Positions 24,901-34,984 of a DNA stretch of 64,000 nucleotides are shown piece by piece (within the stretch, counting starts at the first letter, position 1; each line of letters begins with the position of its first letter). The translations under genes and the position numbers were made by a program. The notes beneath the pieces were generated by a model that saw only the letters and a program-made list of their open reading frames with translations, had not been told where the DNA came from and did no database searches. The DNA lies in the NCBI GenBank assembly GCA_025642065.1, contig JAODUP010000095.1, positions 267,001-331,000 of the forward strand, written 5' to 3'. The DNA comes from Paralvinella palmiformis (taxonomy: Eukaryota > Annelida > Polychaeta > Terebellida > Alvinellidae).

Positions 24901-25251
24901 TGTGCCAAATCTATGATCTCCGTTATACGATTCCTAATTGACTACGGCGCCGATCCTATAGCTCAGGACAACGACGGCAAGGACTCGTTTGACTATTGTC
25001 CTTTTGATGCCGAGTATGTAAAGGCTTTTATGAGAGACAGCTCAGGTAAGGGCCCTGCTAGGTGTAAGGTGATAATGGAGATGTTATTGTTATTATTATT
25101 ATTACAATTGTTATTATCACGGAAGATGTCAATTATTACTTCATCTACAAATGTTAGCAGTACTGCTATGTTAATCATCATCGTAATCAAATTCATCTAA
25201 ACATTATCAGCATCATCAACAACAACATAAATATTAGTGTATGTGAGATAG

Positions 25252-25304
<53 letters not shown>

Positions 25305-25645
25305 AACCTTATATCATGTTTGTTATTGCTGTACTTCCTCCAGTTATAGAACCCGGTCAGTGGGAAGCCATCCAGAAGTTCAGGAGCCGACTGGTCCAGG
25401 ATATAGAACTAAACAGCGTCCTGAGAGGATTAATCCGGGAGAGAATCTTCACCAAAACTCTTCACTTTGAGGTGATGAAGAAGGCACCATCGGAGCGTGT
25501 TGATAGATTGTTAGAGATACTCCATAAACGCGGTAACAGAGCTTTTCGTGCCTTCTGTAAAGTGTTAAGGGAAGATTGTCAGGTAGAGCTATCCTTCTCT
25601 CTGATGAAAGATGCTTATAGGAAGGATGAGGAGATCTTCTGGTAG
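13992..25645 (+). CDS. Ankyrin-repeat protein with C-terminal CARD (spliced gene)
   Basis: Proposed join 13992-14193, 22042-22447, 23769-25045, 25344-25645: 2187 nt, in frame throughout, 728 residues. Residues 1-68 are a proline-rich leader with no known domain; about 69-625 form some 16 ankyrin repeats; about 638-713 form a CARD. CARDs make homotypic contacts in apoptosome, NF-kB and inflammasome-type assemblies, and ankyrin solenoids bind protein partners, so a cytoplasmic adaptor or receptor in cell-death or immune signalling is a reasonable inference; the partner cannot be told. All junctions follow GT-AG and the phases agree (1, 2, 1). The first repeat lacks its N-terminal half, so an exon between 14194 and 22041 may be missing from this model, or the first exon may belong elsewhere. 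An AATAAA lies at 26670. Confidence 0.75.
14264..14326. repeat. (TC)n(TG)n microsatellite
   Basis: About 35 bp of TC with one interruption run into about 26 bp of TG. Confidence 0.95.
14904..14974. repeat. (TA)n(GA)n microsatellite
   Basis: About 37 bp of TA followed by about 30 bp of GA. Confidence 0.95.
16292..16355. repeat. (CT)n(GT)n(GA)n mirror-complementary microsatellite
   Basis: About 7 CT units, then 14 GT units, then about 11 GA units. The CT and GA arms are reverse complements, so the tract can fold as a hairpin with the GT run as loop. Confidence 0.95.
16590..16636. repeat. (TA)n(GA)n microsatellite
   Basis: About 22 bp of TA followed by about 24 bp of GA, the same two-part design as the tract at 14904. 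Confidence 0.95.
21374..21415. repeat. (AT)n microsatellite
   Basis: About 21 uninterrupted AT units. Confidence 0.95.
21891..21977. repeat. (TA)n ... (CA)n microsatellite
   Basis: About 48 bp of TA and, after a short spacer, about 28 bp of CA; it ends 65 bp before the splice acceptor of the first secure ankyrin exon. Confidence 0.95.
22042..22447 (+). CDS. Ankyrin-repeat exon 2
   Basis: This exon encodes 134 whole codons between the acceptor ttttacttctag and the donor TACTG|GTGAGT. It covers the second half of one ankyrin repeat (GHMETFKFLLKRG) and then about three and a half complete ones, with signatures such as NNVLFYAAAGGHVTMLERLL and RTLLMQAVLHCHVTMTEFL. It starts in phase 1 and ends in phase 2. 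The last codon is completed by exon 3 to give NAIFYC-VEGGDLEVL, which restores a perfect ankyrin helix pair, so this splice is strongly supported by the protein pattern. Confidence 0.9.
22448..23768 (+). other. Intron 2
   Basis: GTGAGT donor and a pyrimidine-rich acceptor (cccatttcctattgtag). It carries a tRNA-derived SINE copy at 22836-22945 and a weak minus-strand tRNA-like segment at about 23440-23560. Confidence 0.85.
22836..22945 (+). mobile_element. tRNA-derived SINE, family 2 copy
   Basis: The A-box-like block ggtggcttagtggttatagc, the degenerate B-box ggttataggttttaatcc and the following cccataactgtgtttatgtg match the copy at 5512. It lies within intron 2 in the same orientation as the gene. 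Confidence 0.65.
23769..25045 (+). CDS. Ankyrin-repeat exon 3 (large)
   Basis: This 1277-bp exon encodes residues 204-628 of the model. It holds about eleven to twelve ankyrin repeats that alternate between a 33-residue type with N-x-LFY or N-x-xHY (for example GENALFYSVRSRDMNALIKLL) and a 35-36-residue type with LMxA (for example GLSPLMVAIASSDHNVVDTLL). The region is strongly CpG-retaining, as expected for coding DNA here. The donor CTCAG|GTAAGG is good. The frame stays open past the donor for a further 51 codons to a TAA at 25198-25200. Confidence 0.93.
25046..25343 (+). other. Intron 3 (298 bp)
   Basis: Bounded by GTAAGG and ttgctgtacttcctccag. It contains a (TA)n(GT)n microsatellite at 25255-25304. 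Read through in the frame of exon 3, its first 155 bases encode a leucine-rich tail (MEMLLLLLLLQLLL followed by a second hydrophobic stretch) before a stop. Confidence 0.85.
25255..25304. repeat. (TA)n(GT)n microsatellite in intron 3
   Basis: About 36 bp of TA followed by 14 bp of GT, 40 bases before the CARD-exon acceptor. Confidence 0.95.
25344..25645 (+). CDS. CARD exon (final exon) of ankyrin-CARD gene
   Basis: Encodes the last 99 residues. The block from AIQKFRSRLVQDI to FRAFCKVLRE has the six-helix CARD layout: R..LV.DIEL...L..L hydrophobic helix 1-2, RERIFT (the 'xGVLT' position), then EVMKKAPSERVDRLLEILHKRG (helices 3-4, with the R-x-LL-x-IL-x-RG signature) and NRAFRAFCKVLRE (helix 5). 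This pattern is that of CRADD/caspase-9-like CARDs. The remaining 20 residues end in KDEEIFW before TAG. The start is fixed by the acceptor at 25343, which completes the split codon left by exon 3. Confidence 0.9.
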
Positions 25646-28635
25646 ATCGTTTCTTTACACCTGTCACACCTGTCAATGATCTGTGTTGGGACTGTCAAGG
25701 ACACTGACTGGTTGTTTAATAACTTTTATATGTCGTTCATGACGGAAGAATGTTTTGTTACTTAATGAAAGAGATTATTTATAAGGAAGGTGCCGATGGT
25801 GGTGATGATGATGATGATGATGATGTATATAAGGTACATCTTGAAGGTTCATGTAGTTCTTAATGTGTTCACTAGATGGATTTGAACAATATCAATGTAT
25901 TCATACCATAATTAAACTATGATATCATTTTCATACATGTACTGTCATAACTGTGTACCAGCTGTGTTCCAGCTGCGTAGAATGCGTGAAAAAGCTCTAT
26001 TCTGGCTCTATTACCTGTGTATAACCTGTGATGTACCATTAACAAGCTGTTAGCTGGGAGGATGACCAATGTTATCGTTATTCTAGTCATACTGCATTTA
26101 TACCACTCATCACATCATTTGAACCTATTTATGTCACGGATAGTACAGTATCACTGATCAAACGATCGGCAGCTAGCAGACAGGAAATAGGCAGGAAGCA
26201 GAGACGGGAAGGAGAGACAGGAAGTGGGGATACAGGAACTGGGCGGCTTCGTTTGTAGTCAAAGTATTTGAACTTGGATAAGGTAGACTCGGCAAGGTTA
26301 GGAATTGTTGTGCGCTGTGGCAATGTACCCGTTATATTCTTGTTCTTTGTTTATGAATATAATTTGCGGAGCCTTTCATAACAGCGTTTACTCGTTGTTG
26401 TTTTCATCTTGTCAGAAGCTACATTAGACGATGGTATTTATTTGGCACCGTGTAGACATATTCATACCCTACCTTAAATCGGCGTGTTTATCCAATTCTG
26501 CTATCTGTAGCTCACTATGGGGCTTCTCTCATATCAATTACTTCACATTTTATCAGGTCTCTCTCTATCAGATGTTACGAGGAGGATAATGTGGTTTTTG
26601 AAACGTGTGATACGGTTGTTGTTAGAAGACATTAATTGGGCTTCTGTCAGTTGATGTGAATGTTAGGAAAATAAAACGATATTTGATCAGGTTTTTATTA
26701 AGAAAAAGCTGGACTCTCTCCCCTCGTGTGTGTGTTTGTGTGTGTGTTTGCGTGTATGTGAACGTGATTTTTAATACCGTCTTTTTCTTTCATTATTTCA
26801 ACTAGTATCAGTTTACTAATTCAAGTTCTCGTCTATATTTTAAATTAAGACAATTAAAACAAACATCAGCATTGATGTACAAAAATAATTTTCGTGTATT
26901 GTTTAATAGGATGAAATTGAATAATTATATTAACTTAGGTGTCAAAATTATATTTGATGCTTTGTACATCCACAATCCATTTTTTTTCTAAAGCTTAGAG
27001 TTCGAAAATGCATGACTCTGTTTCGAGTACTATCTTTACATTATTTTATTTAAATATTTAAGTGATATAAGATCAATGCTCCATTGGGTATATATTTATT
27101 GTGACTGAGTTGTTAGAATCTTAATGAGGAGCAACGTATTACGCTGTATCTGTATCAACATGTCTTGTCTACCTGATAATTATATTGACTGTTTTTCTAA
27201 ATTTGAAAAACAGAAAATTCTAATGAGAAAAAAAGACATCATAGCACTTCATTAAGATAATCGGTCATGAAGTACGCTGAGAAAAATCCTCTTAATGATG
27301 AACTACCGTGACCACATCAAACGTGTGTAAACAATGGTTTTCTAATCCAACATTATATCACACGTCACATCATATCTCATGTAAACAATGTAACATGACA
27401 ACATAACAGAAGGAATGTGACTATTAAGTAAACAAAAGTTCTTTTCATATCCAAAGGTAAAATACGATTTTCATTTACTTATTCAGTGCGATGTAGTTAT
27501 CGCATTTCCTTAAAAACTTAAACTAGCATAAATTTTAAAATAACAATACGTTACTAATATACCACATACGTTTATATCTGATGCTGCCTTTCCGTCATTA
27601 GTTTGAGCAAATGGCAGATAATAATGAATACATGCTTTCATTACATTATTTTTATGATGAGCATACGTAATTAATCAGTTTAAATTTGTTTATACGTCGA
27701 GTCGATGAGTCTGAAGTAGACATATTTGTGATGTCCTAAACTCCTGTTGAAGTTAACAATAGAGAGACCTACGACATATAATGTTTACAGTTAATTAAGT
27801 CTGTCCATTAATGGAAACGTACTTTTCTCTGATGGAACGTTCCTGAAATGTTCGTTTATATTGCTCAAATAAAGTGTATAACTCTATTCAAACTAGATAT
27901 CCTGGTGAAATAAAAAATCTAGATTCATTTACAACTGACAGTTAGAATAACACGTGTAAAGTAAGCCTCCCATTGTATGCAAATTTACCCTACAACCGGG
28001 ACTAATCCGCCATAAAAACATGCATGTTCATGAATGATTCCTGGATCTATCATGGTAAAATGACTAGATAAATTTCACTTTTAAAACTAGAATGATCATC
28101 TTATATAATAAACACGCATTTTCATTATAACAAATTGCCTTGTTCGGAATATATCCACAGGCAGTGTGTGAATTACGACCCATCATAATAATTATCACAC
28201 AATAATTAAGAGCAAATGACAAAATGTGAACGTGTCATTGCAACATACAAAAAAGTGCCATTTATTTAACAAGCCTCGTGTTTACGATTCGCAATCAACA
28301 GCAATATGTTCGACCACTTTCATTGAAATGTGTTTTCAAATTGCACTTGTCCATCGGATAAACAATGCTCTATATATAGGACACTATCCTATCAATCTGA
28401 CCAGGTTTAACGTTTAGTGGATATTATAATTAATTATTATGTAATATTAGTGTAGAAAGTTCAGATTTATCGATCACGTTCAGGTACAAAGACGATTTCT
28501 GATAAAAACTTGAATACTAAACCCATAAATTGATCGATATTCAGCTTGTTGAATAGGTTAATTATTAAAGAGATAACGGCTTCATATTACACTAAGTAAA
28601 ATAAATAGTCTGCTTTGTTGGGGGGGGGGGGAGAT

Positions 28636-28700
28636 TGACTTGGTTATACAGTGTTAGACTAAGAAACTGTGAGTCATCGATTTGAATCCGTGAAATCTCT
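28636..28700 (+). mobile_element. tRNA-like SINE head (weak)
   Basis: gacttggttatacagtgtta followed by catcgatttgaatccg resembles an A-box/B-box pair at the right spacing. Body not confirmed. Confidence 0.4.
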
Positions 28701-28847
28701 ATTGAACATTTTTCGTATGATCAGTTGTCGATGTGTAGATGGACGGACATGAGTTGTTCCGGATTGTATCTGCTTTTAGCAGATAGAAACATCAAACCTC
28801 ATCTAAAGACGATGGAGATATGTCTTGTTATAACATGAGGCACGACG

Positions 28848-28960
28848 TCAGGTATAACATCAAGTACCACATCGGGTACAGAATCACGTAAACGGGTACA
28901 ATAAGACGTACAACATCGGGTACAATGTTAGATACAACTTCAAGTACAAAATCAGGATTC
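28848..28960. repeat. Degenerate short tandem array with core acatcgggtacaa
   Basis: About eight diverged units of 13-16 bp (for example acatcgggtacag, acatcgggtacaa, acttcaagtacaa, acatcaagtacca). Confidence 0.75.
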
Positions 28961-29147
28961 AAAGAAATCACTATCTGATAAGGTAAATAGATCTAAATGC
29001 TAACATTAATAAATCATTATAATCATTATATAAAGTTAACACAATCTTTTAACTATATATACAAATGTAAGAAATTTGATTTGGAAAATAATTTTTGTGT
29101 TATACTTGTTATTATATAAACATTGTTGTTTTTATTATATTTATTAG

Positions 29148-29345
29148 TTATTGTTGTTGTGATTGGGTGTAGCTAGTGTATGTTGTTGTGATTGAGTGTA
29201 GCTAGTGTATGTTGTGATTGGGTGTAGCTAGTGTATGTTGTGATTGTGTGTAACTAGTGTATGTTGTGATTGGGTGTAGCTAGTGTATGTTGTTGTGATT
29301 GGGTGTAGCTAGTGTATGTTGTGATTGGGTGTGGCTAGTGTATGT
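29148..29345. repeat. Minisatellite, 26-29 bp unit
   Basis: Seven copies of (ttg)ttgtgattgggtgtagct + agtgtatg are visible; copies differ mainly by the presence of one extra ttg. Confidence 0.92.
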
Positions 29346-29585
29346 CGTGATGTTAGTATTTATGGGTTTTTTTACTACTGATGTGACTTAGTAATAATTA
29401 GTTTTATAGGCGCTCTCTGTGTGTGTGTTAGGGTACACGGTGGACTAAGCGGTAATGAGGCGTAGTGAGAGATGAAACATCCTCAAATAAAGCCCAACCA
29501 GGATGGTAGAGGTATGTCGGTAAAACGTAGAGACAACTTGTAAATATGCTAATACATTAGGATAATATCTTATAAATACAGTTAT

Positions 29586-29655
29586 GAGGCGGTTTCGAAC
29601 CCACAACTTATTGGTTTGCAGCGCAACGAACCAGCGTATACCTAGTGACCTGCTT
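29586..29655 (-). mobile_element. tRNA-derived SINE head, minus strand
   Basis: On the minus strand ggtcactaggtatacgctgg is followed at tRNA spacing by the B-box gtgggttcgaaacc. The anticodon arm does not fold well, so a SINE head is more likely than a gene. Confidence 0.55.
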
Positions 29656-30024
29656 GCCTGCCGATCTAGCTGCCGGCTTACCTGCCAACCTCTTTAACTC
29701 TACCTGACGTTGCCTAGTTTTTCAACCTCCCGTCGTCAGGGAGCCAAAAGTAAAGTGCATAAGCAAATTGTATTATTGATGTCTAGACACAGGATTTCTC
29801 TTATATTTTCCAACAGTTAGAAAAACCAATTATCTTCGTAAGGTAATAATTATATTACACTAATAGAAACAAGTGCTAAGGTGTGCATTTATACGTGCAC
29901 GGGTGCTTTTAAGTCTATAGGGGTGGAAGATGGGTGTCTGTAAACAGATTTCTCACATTATTATTAACTTATCAATAATCAATCCCATCGAAGCCACCTT
30001 GTCCTTATTATGTGCTACATAATA

Positions 30025-30090
30025 GTCCAGTGCTTAGAGTGGCAAATCACATGTACAACGTCCTTGGATCGAATCTATGTACCATCTTGA
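30025..30090 (+). mobile_element. tRNA-like SINE head (weak)
   Basis: tagtccagtgcttagagtgg with ccttggatcgaatctatg gives an A-box/B-box-like pair. Remnant only. Confidence 0.4.
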
Positions 30091-30214
30091 CATCTTCCCC
30101 CAAATCAGTAATATGTTAGAAGGGATGTAATCTAGAGGGAGGGGTGATAAAACATAATTATACAAAAAATAATAAATATGTGGGGGAGTCCCGGCTGTGA
30201 CATATTAGAGAAGG

Positions 30215-30323
30215 GCGATTCCTTTATGAAACATCCCACACAGTTATAGGTACCTTGATTGGATCCAAACAGTGTGCTTCAGGTTTGTGGAACTGTGTGC
30301 TAACCATTGTTCTACCGGAGCGC
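30215..30323 (-). mobile_element. tRNA-derived SINE, family 2 copy
   Basis: Minus strand: ccggtagaacaatggttagc, then tgtttggatccaatcaagg, then cctataactgtgtgggatgt, which matches the body of the 5512 and 22836 copies. Confidence 0.65.
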
Positions 30324-31124
30324 TGTTCATAAATCTATGCGAAGGAAGAACAAAGCATGATGTCATTGACACGGGTCAATGTATGAACTCTAAGGTCATG
30401 CTCAAACTACAAAACCCTAACATTTAGTCCTGGAATAATATTCTTAGACGTAGCCAGTCTCTTTATATCAGCAAAGCTGGATTCGACCTGAATAAAACTA
30501 ATCCTTATGGACTAGTTGTACTTTAAGAAGATTAAAATAAGAGGATACACTTAATACTTCTACAAGTAAGAACGGTACCATTGGGAGACTGAGAGAGAAC
30601 ACTCAAGGCGGTACTTCACTCCTACATTTTGTCATAATATTGACATTCGGTGGGTTAGTTCGTCCCCACACAGCTCGTCCCTTGTGAAGCTGGCCGTGTA
30701 CGTCATCAGACGGAGTTAAGTTGTGGTATTAAGCATAGCCTTGTCTTCTCTAATAATCTTCTTTTCACAAATTGGAAGACGTTCAATTCTTCATCCGTTT
30801 TCTACATAACATATCAACGGATCGCTTCCATTTACTCTCCGGGTGACCAGTAGGAATACCCAAACTTGATACGCGATTTTGTTTTCTTCTGTCTAACTAA
30901 GGTGATTTCAACTAACCAAACATATGGCGGAAAATATATTTCTTCAGATATGGATCGGTTTGAATTACAATCTCATCTATCGAATATTATATCTGATCGA
31001 CTCAGTTCTCCAGGGAGTCAACTATGTATTCCATGGCAGGTGTGACCAACACTGAATCCCAGATAAGAATTGCTCACTCACTCACTCATTCACCCACTCA
31101 CTCATACAATAAATAATTCTAATG

Positions 31125-32716
31125 CAGGGGCGGATACAGGATCTTTTGGGTGGGGCTCTAAACAAGTGTGAAGCCATTATACCAGGCACAAAATTCCGAC
31201 GAAGGGTGGGTTAGTGAGGTTGGTGGAAGAAAAATGGAAATAAGATAATGCTTGTCTTCTGAAGCTCTACAAAATTCGAATATTTGAAGTAAATACTGTG
31301 TATAAATACTGGCAAAAATATACATTGCTGTGAGGAAACACCCACAGTATGAGACGTGGTGATTGGTTCAGTGTATATATAGATTGTCAAGATTATTGGG
31401 GATAACTCGATTTGTTACTAGAAAATGAGTGTCCCCAGTCATAATGCGACATATTGTGCATTATGTCACTAAAATATTTAATAAACATATTTCAATGTGC
31501 ATATTTATCAGAAAGAAATAATGATATTTAAAATATTTATTACCTCATATAAATCAACATCAGTTAGTTGAAAAAGCTGGCCTTTAACAAACGTCTATAC
31601 GGTGTTCTTTAATGAACCTAACTGCGTTTTCTTTGGAATCAATGTGTTTACTGTAATGTGTCAGCCATCCGGCTCTTCAAACACACAGAAACGGGGCTCT
31701 GCAAATGTGGCACGCAGAGTACATCCTAATACCAGTAAATTTCTAATGTTCGGAAAGGAATCTGGATATGCGGATACTAAGGATTTCATCAAAGTATCAG
31801 ATAAATCGGCCCTGTCAGACTGCCTGGAATACATATTGAACCTTCTGAATACCTCATTATCTAACGACCTGAGAGTTAGCAAGTCGTCATACCATGATTC
31901 AAATTACTCTGACCATTAAAACACTCACTGGTCAGCAGTTGTCTGCGGAGAAACGGTTCTGCAATTGTTAAAGTAAGATATCAATAAAAGGAATGCCAAT
32001 TGATCTCTTGTAACAAAGAAGGTATGTCATCAGGTACATTCGACCTATTCCCCTGAGTCCTTGGAATGCTTTGCATTTCCTCTTCAGTACCTATATATGA
32101 AGCCAGCTGCTTCGCTTCGTTGTAACATCTTTGGAATTATATACCAATGTCATCCCTCAAACATTGAATCTCTGATTTGATACTGTCAATCATTGTGTAT
32201 GCCTCAAAGACGTCAATACCTCTTCTTTGTAGTTTAGTTGACAAACCGTTCAATAAATAATCCAAACTATTCTTCAATACTGTGAAGCCAACAATAACTC
32301 CAAATGTTTTCAAACAAAATTGTTTTTCGACCAAGCGTGTCTTACATAAACTTTTGAGTTTCTCGTGGCGTGTATTGGAATAATAGTGTTTGAGTGAAAG
32401 CTCCAGGACTTTTTGCCTCTTGGGAGAATTGTACAATTGTACTTACAAATATACTTCATTTTATACAAAGTAACTTAGTTAAAATGAAGTATAGTGTGAT
32501 TTGTCTGTTAAATAACAATGCTATCATGCACATATTACACAATTCTCAATTTGTGGTTATTTAAGAATAACAAATTCGCGATACTACTACTAGTAATTAT
32601 GCCGCCAAATGATATATTGCATTTAAAGATGGAAAATCCCTACTAGAGATGATTTAGGTGTTCTGACCCCCTGAGAGGTGGGGGATCCTGTCCCCCTGAC
32701 CTTCCCTCCGCCACTG
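31125..32716 (-). mobile_element. Decayed hAT DNA transposon (ZMYM1-like type)
   Basis: Ends are CAGGGGCGGATACAGG at 31125 and, reading in from the right, CAGTGGCGGAGGG at 32716, a typical hAT terminal pair (CAGxGGCGGA). Between them lies a minus-strand transposase wreck of the type related to ZMYM1/DUF4371 proteins. The 8-bp flanks do not match (ttctaatg versus taacgtat), so the target-site duplication is lost or the ends are slightly misplaced. Confidence 0.75.
31625..32436 (-). pseudogene. hAT transposase pseudogene
   Basis: Several frames together recover the transposase. At 32436-32137 comes NSPKRQKVLEL, KSLCKTRLVEKQF (the usual CKTRWVERH block) and LSTKLQRRGIDVFEAYTMI. At about 32120-31930 comes SIGIPFIDILL and QNRFSADNC in shifted frames. 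At 31882-31661 comes SFPNIRNLLVLGCTLRATFAEP, the start of the hAT dimerisation domain. Stops, frameshifts and an internal deletion make it non-functional. Confidence 0.8.
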
Positions 32717-33232
32717 TAACGTATAACATTTTTGGCAAAATTCTTCTAATGAGAGTACTAAAGTCAAAAACTAGTCCAGTAATCAAATATTTGAAGTTCA
32801 CTAATATTATTCTGAAAGGTGTCTTGGTTGGTTTAAAATATTAATTATATCTGTTAATCATTACAATAATTTTGCAAACTTATTCCTTGGAAGGGGGTCC
32901 TCAGTAACTGCGATATTTAGATCCACAAATGGCATATAAGTCAGTTGATCGATGAGATCATTGCACGATTCAAATGTCACATTCTAAGATCAATTAAACC
33001 ATCGGCTAAAGGTTTCCAGGTGCGAGTTCAAATCGACTCAAAGTACCTCATGTTTACCTCATCTTTCCCATGGAATAACTATTCCGATATTTGTCCCAGG
33101 TGTGACCATTACCAAGTTAACTACATTTAAACTACATTTAAGTCAATTTATGTAATCCAAATGTCATTAAGGTTGCAATGTTAAACATAATAACCTTCAA
33201 GATTAGACCAAAAACACATGAGAACTCAAATG

Positions 33233-33399
33233 GAGCTTCCGTGGTATAACTGGTATAGATCAACATCTGAGTTCGAATCTTGGCGAAGGGTGTTTCATCT
33301 TTGACTTCGCTTCATTACCTTTGGAGGTCGCTAGGTCCATTTAGCCTACCATGTGCCCAAAAGTGGCCGTAAACATCAATCATCATTATCATCATCATA
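33233..33399 (+). mobile_element. tRNA-derived SINE, family 1 copy (best preserved)
   Basis: The tRNA-like head (gtggtataactggtatag ... tgagttcgaatctt) is followed by a conserved body, gtgtttcatctttgacttc then cattacctttggaggtcg and ggtccatttagcctacc, and an (ATC)n tail. The same body recurs at 41895 (plus), 47058 (minus) and 58525 (plus). Confidence 0.8.
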
Positions 33400-33810
33400 T
33401 AAAACATGTTGTTTTATCTGCGAGAGATTTATATTGATAAGGATATCCCCACAAATATCCTTAAAAGATATAACTACATTAAGGTTACAGCTAAGTAACC
33501 TTGTATTATCTTAATACACGAATTAATTTCATATTTGTGCAAATTATATCAGGAGAGGAATAGTCAACTCCCTTCACAGGACTAGACAATCTTCACCTGA
33601 TGATTAACTATACCGGTTAACGATGAATTAAGAGACAATTACACTGGATAATCAGTATAGTATAACGAAAGGTGACTTATACGTAACGTATAGTTGATGT
33701 CTATTGTACAACTAAGCATATATCGAATGATAAAGATTGTTATATGTACAGAAATTAAAAGCATGAATACTGACAGAAACACACATGTACACACACACAT
33801 ACACGTAGAC

Positions 33811-33861
<51 letters not shown>
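33811..33861. repeat. (CA)n(TA)n microsatellite
   Basis: About 9 CA units followed by about 16 TA units. Confidence 0.95.
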
Positions 33862-33863
<2 letters not shown>

Positions 33864-34866
33864 CGGAATCTATATGAACCTCCACACTCAAATTGGGAGT
33901 CAAATAGAAATAATTTATTTTGTGATAAATTAATGTGTTGATAATTAAAAACATACAATAAGACTATTGGGTAATCACTTTATGTTAATTTGAGGATGAA
34001 TTTGATATAATTATTGTTTCAATGTTCCAATGATAAGGACACGATATACACAGGTAGCGCTTCTTAATATGTCAAATTTTCAAACTTTTCTCAAAGTTTG
34101 TTCGCGTGGTAATCAACGTAGATTTTTATATTAAACTATTTCATAAAAATTTGCAACAACAGGATGATCCAAAGACAAATTTTCCCGGAAAATATTAAAT
34201 ATTTATATTATTTCAATATTATTGCAATTCACTCAGTCAGATTTCTTAGAGTTGATAAAGTATTTTTTCTGATAAAATATATAAATGCATAAATGTAAAT
34301 TTATTTAGTATTCCGTGACAATAGAAGATCTGTTAGAGCTTTCTCACTTCACTTACATCGGGTAGGAAAGTCGTTTAACTGAAAGTTAGTTTATATTAGA
34401 CCAGTATAACACCACCAAATCCTGTTTTTAGACATAACAAATGTTGTATTACCTTTTACGGTAGATTAGATCATATTAATCATAAAACGATTCGGAGTAG
34501 AGATTACACACTTGGGGAAAGGTTTTATTCACCAAATTCAAAATGGCCGCCAACATTTATCGGATAAACAAGTTTTAGCCATATTTCAAGTTGTCACAAG
34601 TAAACTTCTTCATTAGCTTCCAATCTACTTACTAATTCTTAAGTTATATATGATCATATATTTTGAGCAACAAAGATACTGTTAATGTCAATACTTTTGT
34701 TAATCGCATAATAACCTAATATATGTTAGTCACTGATACATCAGTATTGTATAAATTTTTTTTATAAATTCCTCAACAAAGCAAACAAAACAACTAAATC
34801 TCGATCCTCATCAAAACTCAAAGACATGAATATTTATAGGATTCTTGTATTTACATATACTTTATC

Positions 34867-34870
<4 letters not shown>

Positions 34871-34928
<58 letters not shown>
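34871..34928. repeat. (TA)n microsatellite
   Basis: About 28 uninterrupted TA units. Confidence 0.95.
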
Positions 34929-34930
<2 letters not shown>

Positions 34931-34984
34931 TAGTCATTGGCCATGGGATCAAGGAAATCAACAGGTAATACTGCATTAGCATCT

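Larger units (their letters stand above)
25646..31124. other. 3' UTR and intergenic DNA
   Basis: The 3' UTR of the ankyrin-CARD gene starts here; an AATAAA is at 26670-26675. Beyond it no gene is supported. The stretch holds a (GATGAT)n tract at about 25799-25825, a short (GT)n near 26725, a poly-G at 28620-28631, four SINE-like copies, two short tandem arrays (28848-28960 and 29148-29345) and a (CACT)n tract at about 31075-31100. Confidence 0.6.
32717..34984. other. Intergenic DNA with SINE
   Basis: A family 1 SINE is at 33233-33399 and (CA)n/(TA)n microsatellites at 33811-33861 and 34871-34928. No gene seen; long frames over the dinucleotide runs are artefacts. Confidence 0.6.

Noticed and set aside
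29148..29345. CRISPR-like array
   Set aside because: The units abut without unique spacers and the genome is eukaryotic; it is a minisatellite.
33712..33958. Overlapping minus-strand frames of 62-80 codons
   Set aside because: They translate the (CA)n(TA)n microsatellite.
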